Translations under genes and position numbers: made by a program
The notes under the pieces: generated by a model
The model's database searches: none
Seen by the model: the letters and a program-made list of their open reading frames with translations, nothing else
Told to the model about the DNA's origin: nothing
From: JBCBGF01 sp038526915
GTDB lineage: Bacteria > Pseudomonadota > Alphaproteobacteria > Rhodobacterales > Rhodobacteraceae
NCBI GenBank assembly: GCA_038526915.1
Contig: JBCBGF010000005.1
Span: 124,001 to 188,000 of the forward strand
Direction of reading: 5' to 3'
DNA: 64,000 bases
Shown: positions 60,705 through 64,000 of the stretch, piece by piece
Layout: the number at the start of each line of letters is the position of its first letter
Numbering within the stretch: position 1 is the first letter of the stretch

Positions 60705-62755
60705 TCCTGATCGACGCGGGTCGCCGGGATGCGCGCAGCTATGACGCGCGCCTGATGTTTGCAACCCAGCTTGCGGCACATGGCTATGAAGTAGGCATCG
60801 ACGACAGCACACAGCCCGAAACGAGCGAGCGTACCCAGACCTATGATGCCGCCCCATTTCTGACCACCGTCAGCGACATCACCCTGCGGGGTGTTCTGGT
60901 CATCGGGGCCGACGAGATCTCGGACGACACGATCAAGACCTTGCGCACCTACCCGCTGGACAAGACCAGCATCGTCGCGGGCGTCGGGCGCTTTGCCTCG
61001 CACCAGGCGATGCTCGGGGCACAGACACGACTGGCCTATGCGCTTGGGCACGAACCGGTGATTGCGGATCTGACCCAGTTTCAGCCCGCCCCGCTTTCGG
61101 TCACCGCGATATCGCCGCTGCTCGCCTCGGACCCGGGGCCTGTCCCGGATCACACCGGGCTTCCGCGCGTATTCATCTACCTGCCCAGCGAAACACTGGA
61201 AGATCCGCAAACGCTGCCCCTCCTTGCCGCGATCAGCAATATGCCGGGGTTCCGCAGTAGCATAATATGCAGCGGCGCGGACAAGGATCAGATCAAGTCC
61301 TCGAAATACGCCAGCCTGTCGGTCTTTGCCTATTCCGAGATCTCGCCATCCGCCTTGGCAGGCCACGCCGATATCGCGGCGTTCTTTGGCCACGGTGTGC
61401 CCGGCGAACGCATGGCGGCCATGGCGTTGGACATGATGGCCGCCGGCAAGATCGTGTTGGATTGTACCGACACAGCCGCCTTCGCCACCACAGGTGCACC
61501 CGCGCTGCGCGGCCCGCAAATCGTCGGCGCGCTGCCGCCGTACCTGGAACAAACCGTCCTGCCGAACCGGGGCGAGATCGCACGAACCGGCCTCAGCAAC
61601 ACCTGGCTGCGCAATCAATCCGTGACGAAACTGGCCGAGACGCTAAAGCTGCCGCGCACGCCCCCGCGGGCGGCGCAGGCCACGGCACCCCGCGCGGTGT
61701 TCGTGCCGACCAACGGGAACGGCTTGGGCCATGCACAGCGATGCGCGCAGATCGCAGGCGCCATGGCCGCCCCGGACCGCGCCACCTTCCTCGCCTTTCC
61801 CAGCTGCGTCGAGATGCTGCGGCGGCGCGGATTTTCAACCGTGCCTCTGGTATCGGCAAGCCATGAGCACGAAGCCGACTACAGCAACGATGTCGTCAAC
61901 TACCTGCGCCATCGGCGGACTGTGCAAAGCGGTGACCACCTGGTGTTCGATGGCGGTTACGTGTTCGACTCCATCTTCCGCACGGTGATCGAAAAGCGTC
62001 TCAGCGCGACATGGATCCGTCGCGGCCTGTGGCGGCCAGGCCAGATCGGCCAGACGCAACTGGACCGGGAAAAGGTGTTCTCTCAGGTCATCGTGCCCGA
62101 AGAAGCCTTTCCAGAGCTCAACGCCGACTATTCCTTCGGCGACCATATCCACCGGGTCGGGCCCGTTGTTCAAACCGGTGGCGAGATCGACCCTGCCGAC
62201 ATCCGCGCCCGGTTGAGCAGCGTCCTCGGTATCGACTTCGACGAACTTGTGGTCACCGCACTCGGCGGCGGAGTTGCCGCTGATCGCACCCCTCAGATCC
62301 AGCGCCTTTGCGCCACTTTGGATCGCCGCGCATCGTGTCTTCATCTGGTGATCGCCTGGCCAAACGGGCGCGTCGCCTCAGGGCTTCAGGGCTGGTCCCG
62401 AACACGTGTGGCGACAACCCGCGATGCCCTGACGCTGTGCCGCGCCGCGGATCTGGTTGTGTCGGCGGCAGGCTACAACGCCTTCCACGAAGTCCTTTAT
62501 CACGCCGTCCCGACGATCTTTGTCCCGCAAATCGCGCCTTATATGGACGATCAGGAACGCCGCGCCCGCGCCGCCTCCGACCGCGACCTTGCCGTCACCG
62601 TTCTGCCGCATGAGCTGATGGTGCTTGATCGCGAAGTACATGCAGCACTCGATCAGGAACGCCGGGGGGAAATGCTGGCCCGCCTCCAAGCGGCAGAGTT
62701 GCCAGAGCGCGGAACCCGGCACGCAGCGGCGCTCATTGAGGAGCAGGTGTCATGA
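60701..62755 (+). CDS. Two-part glycosyltransferase: GT4-like N-half fused to a MurG-like C-half
   Basis: 684 residues. The N-half (about 1-325) looks like a degenerate GT-B domain, with HGVPGERMAAMALDMMAAGK in the place of the donor helix. The C-half (about 330-684) begins VFVPTNGNGLGHAQRCAQIA, the nucleotide-sugar loop of MurG/GT28 enzymes, and has the SAAGYNAFHEVLYHAVPTIF donor site and TALGGGVAAD. Possibly two transfer steps in one chain. Overlaps both neighbours by 4 nt. Confidence 0.7.
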   Translation: MILIDAGRRDARSYDARLMFATQLAAHGYEVGIDDSTQPETSERTQTYDAAPFLTTVSDITLRGVLVIGADEISDDTIKTLRTYPLDKTSIVAGVGRFASHQAMLGAQTRLAYALGHEPVIADLTQFQPAPLSVTAISPLLASDPGPVPDHTGLPRVFIYLPSETLEDPQTLPLLAAISNMPGFRSSIICSGADKDQIKSSKYASLSVFAYSEISPSALAGHADIAAFFGHGVPGERMAAMALDMMAAGKIVLDCTDTAAFATTGAPALRGPQIVGALPPYLEQTVLPNRGEIARTGLSNTWLRNQSVTKLAETLKLPRTPPRAAQATAPRAVFVPTNGNGLGHAQRCAQIAGAMAAPDRATFLAFPSCVEMLRRRGFSTVPLVSASHEHEADYSNDVVNYLRHRRTVQSGDHLVFDGGYVFDSIFRTVIEKRLSATWIRRGLWRPGQIGQTQLDREKVFSQVIVPEEAFPELNADYSFGDHIHRVGPVVQTGGEIDPADIRARLSSVLGIDFDELVVTALGGGVAADRTPQIQRLCATLDRRASCLHLVIAWPNGRVASGLQGWSRTRVATTRDALTLCRAADLVVSAAGYNAFHEVLYHAVPTIFVPQIAPYMDDQERRARAASDRDLAVTVLPHELMVLDREVHAALDQERRGEMLARLQAAELPERGTRHAAALIEEQVS

Positions 62756-63189
62756 CGCCCGAAGACGACTGGCCATCGATCATCGCGCGCATCACCCCAA
62801 ATGCGCCCGTCGACCTCGACAAGGCGTTGGGTGTCGCCGGTGACGTCGACGCCGCCGCCCCGCCCGCAACCCAAGTGACCCGCCCGCCATCGGCTCGGCT
62901 CTGGGCCCGGCGCGATCCAAAGGCGTCCTATCTGGGCATCCGCGTCCGGCAGCCCGCCGACAACACCGCCCAACTCGCGGCCCAGCTCGCGGCAGCGGCC
63001 ATCGAGCGCGCCGTTATCCCGATTATCCTGTCGTACTGCGAACGCAGCGGGTTTGAGCGGTTCGGCTTTCGCGTGGAACGTGTTCTGGGGGAAAGTGACG
63101 AGGCGGAAATGGCCATGGAAACCGAACTGGCACGGTTCTGGGATCTTGCCATCGTCATCGATCTTGAGGATGTGGCCAACCTCGGATGA
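62752..63189 (+). CDS. Hypothetical protein, partner of the glycosyltransferase operon
   Basis: A 145-residue protein with no recognised domain. The second half (LAAAAIERAVIPIILSYCER through FWDLAIVIDLEDVANLG) is alpha/beta in character with a cysteine. It overlaps the upstream glycosyltransferase stop by 4 nt, so it is part of the same operon. Confidence 0.6.
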   Translation: MTPEDDWPSIIARITPNAPVDLDKALGVAGDVDAAAPPATQVTRPPSARLWARRDPKASYLGIRVRQPADNTAQLAAQLAAAAIERAVIPIILSYCERSGFERFGFRVERVLGESDEAEMAMETELARFWDLAIVIDLEDVANLG

Positions 63190-63195
63190 TGCGCC

Positions 63196-63690
63196 TTACA
63201 GGCTGCGCTGCATCCGGATCGTCGGGAAATCGATCCCCGGGCGCAGACCGACAGTGATCTCGCCCAGCGTCTCAAAGCCCATCGCGTCGTAAAACGGTCG
63301 CGCGGTCCGTGTCGCCAGACAGTCCAAACGCTTGATCCCGGCCCGCCGCGCTTCGGAGATGATGCCCATCATGATCCGCCGCGCGATACCGCGACGCAGG
63401 TGCCGGTAGTCGGTGACGATGTGACGAACATCAGCCATCTCGACGCTCTTGACCGATCTCGTCCACCCACCGCCACCAATGATCTCATCAACGGGCGTCA
63501 CCGCGAGGTAATAGGTGCCACTGGAGATCAGCGACGGGTTAGCACGAGAGATGATGGGAACGGCCGTCACTTGCACAGAGGGTGGGTAATCCGCTTTTAA
63601 CAGGCGGGAATAGCTGTCTGACAAAAGCCGGTCGATCGCTGATACATCGGCAGCTGTGCTGGTACGAAGAGTAACGACCTGGCTTTCCAT
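63196..63690 (-). CDS. GNAT family N-acetyltransferase
   Basis: About 164 residues from MESQVVTL at 63690. VRHIVTDYRHLRRGIARRIM is the acetyl-CoA loop, followed by RPFYDAMGFETLGEI. Substrate unknown. Convergent with the glycosyltransferase operon, with a 6-bp gap. Confidence 0.88.
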   Translation of the reverse strand: MESQVVTLRTSTAADVSAIDRLLSDSYSRLLKADYPPSVQVTAVPIISRANPSLISSGTYYLAVTPVDEIIGGGGWTRSVKSVEMADVRHIVTDYRHLRRGIARRIMMGIISEARRAGIKRLDCLATRTARPFYDAMGFETLGEITVGLRPGIDFPTIRMQRSL

Positions 63691-63818
63691 GACGTGCAAG
63701 TAGCCCACCGATGCAGCAGGGAAAGGGCTGACGCATGCAATTTTGTGAATGCATCTTGGAAAGATCAGAATTCCTGAATGTTTTCAGGCAAGGAAATCTG
63801 ACCCGGGAAAACGAAAAC

Positions 63819-63844
63819 GGGCGCCGAACCACTGTCCGGCGCCC
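63819..63844 (-). terminator. Terminator of rpmG
   Basis: On the minus strand: GGGCGCCG, a 10-nt loop, CGGCGCCC, then GTTTTCGTTTTC. Lies 27 bp after the rpmG stop. Confidence 0.85.
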
Positions 63845-63871
63845 TATCTGATAAAGCTGACAAGCCTCAGC

Positions 63872-64000
63872 TTACTTGATCTTGCCTTCTTTGTATTCGA
63901 CGTGCTTGCGCGCGACGGGATCGTACTTCCGCACGACCATTTTTTCCGTCATCGTCCGGGCATTCTTTTTGGTCACATAAAAGTGGCCCGTGTCAGCCGT
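63872..64000 (-). CDS. rpmG: 50S ribosomal protein L33 (partial, N-terminus off the right edge)
   Basis: The last 42 codons read TADTGHFYVTKKNARTMTEK and onward to EYKEGKIK, the bacterial L33 C-terminus of the cysteine-free type. About a dozen N-terminal residues lie beyond the window. Confidence 0.96.
   Translation of the reverse strand, partial: TADTGHFYVTKKNARTMTEKMVVRKYDPVARKHVEYKEGKIK

Noticed and set aside
1..64000. tRNA, rRNA, CRISPR arrays, insertion sequences
   Set aside because: No T-loop/anticodon arm combination, no regular spacer-repeat array and no transposase were found by eye. A short tRNA could still be missed without a covariance search.

Overview
The window is about 64 kb of GC-rich, densely coding DNA with an alphaproteobacterial, Rhodobacterales (Roseobacter-type) gene content. 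The evidence is the purC-purS-purQ arrangement, an F1-ATPase inhibitor zeta subunit (DUF1476), a free-standing betaine-homocysteine methyltransferase plus corrinoid protein, a betIBA operon, an accBC-aat-DUF2155-mlaD-NDUFA12 block, MgtE, DUF1127 and a Cro/C1-type regulator of the common alphaproteobacterial kind. The assignment rests on gene content only. I see no rRNA, tRNA, CRISPR array, transposase or prophage.

Layout. (1) 1-3450, minus strand: purC-purS-purQ, split by a zinc alcohol dehydrogenase and by a divergent arsR/DUF6428 pair carrying two identical 20-bp palindromic operators. (2) 3.6-7.4 kb: the zeta subunit, then a methyl-transfer group (homocysteine methyltransferase, radical SAM protein, corrinoid protein) that looks like two parts of a split B12-dependent methionine synthase. 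(3) 7.5-9.7 kb: a 721-residue protein with two sulfotransferase-like P-loop domains around a small-molecule-kinase-like P-loop domain. (4) 10.2-21.5 kb: a reductive pyrimidine catabolism locus (ABC importer, dihydropyrimidinase, ureidopropionase-type amidohydrolase, beta-alanine-type transaminase, RutR-type regulator with a near-consensus operator). (5) 21.6-28 kb: accBC, aat, cell-envelope and complex I accessory genes, and a GT25 glycosyltransferase. (6) 28.2-31.9 kb: betI-betB-betA with a BetI-like box. (7) 32-50.4 kb: an AT-richer GT39-like membrane protein, amino-acid exporters, two SLC13/TrkA-C transporters, yebC, a 1548-residue PA14/RTX/LamG protein preceded by phased T-tracts, fkbM, a ymdB-like phosphodiesterase, formyl-THF cyclo-ligase and mgtE. 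(8) 50.5-56.5 kb: guanine and 8-oxoguanine-type deaminases, a HisN-type phosphatase, an XRE regulator, a quinone reductase and a LysR regulator. (9) 56.6-64 kb: DUF1127, Bax inhibitor-1-like protein, envelope proteins, a tightly coupled three-gene glycosyltransferase operon, GNAT, and rpmG running off the right edge.

How the parts fit together. Choline is oxidised by BetA and BetB to glycine betaine, which could feed the homocysteine methyltransferase. Pyrimidine rings would be opened by dihydropyrimidinase, decarbamoylated by the amidohydrolase, and the resulting beta-alanine transaminated under RutR control. The ring-reducing dehydrogenase is not in the window. Purine salvage and catabolism is represented by guanine and 8-oxoguanine-type deaminases. 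The least explained items are the sulfotransferase-kinase-sulfotransferase fusion, the matching CC-x8-CC tails of the ArsR regulator and its divergent DUF6428 partner, the 684-residue two-part glycosyltransferase with its small partner protein, and several short DNA patterns (11-bp-phased TGTAC units, 11-bp-phased T-tracts, a large REP-like inverted repeat).
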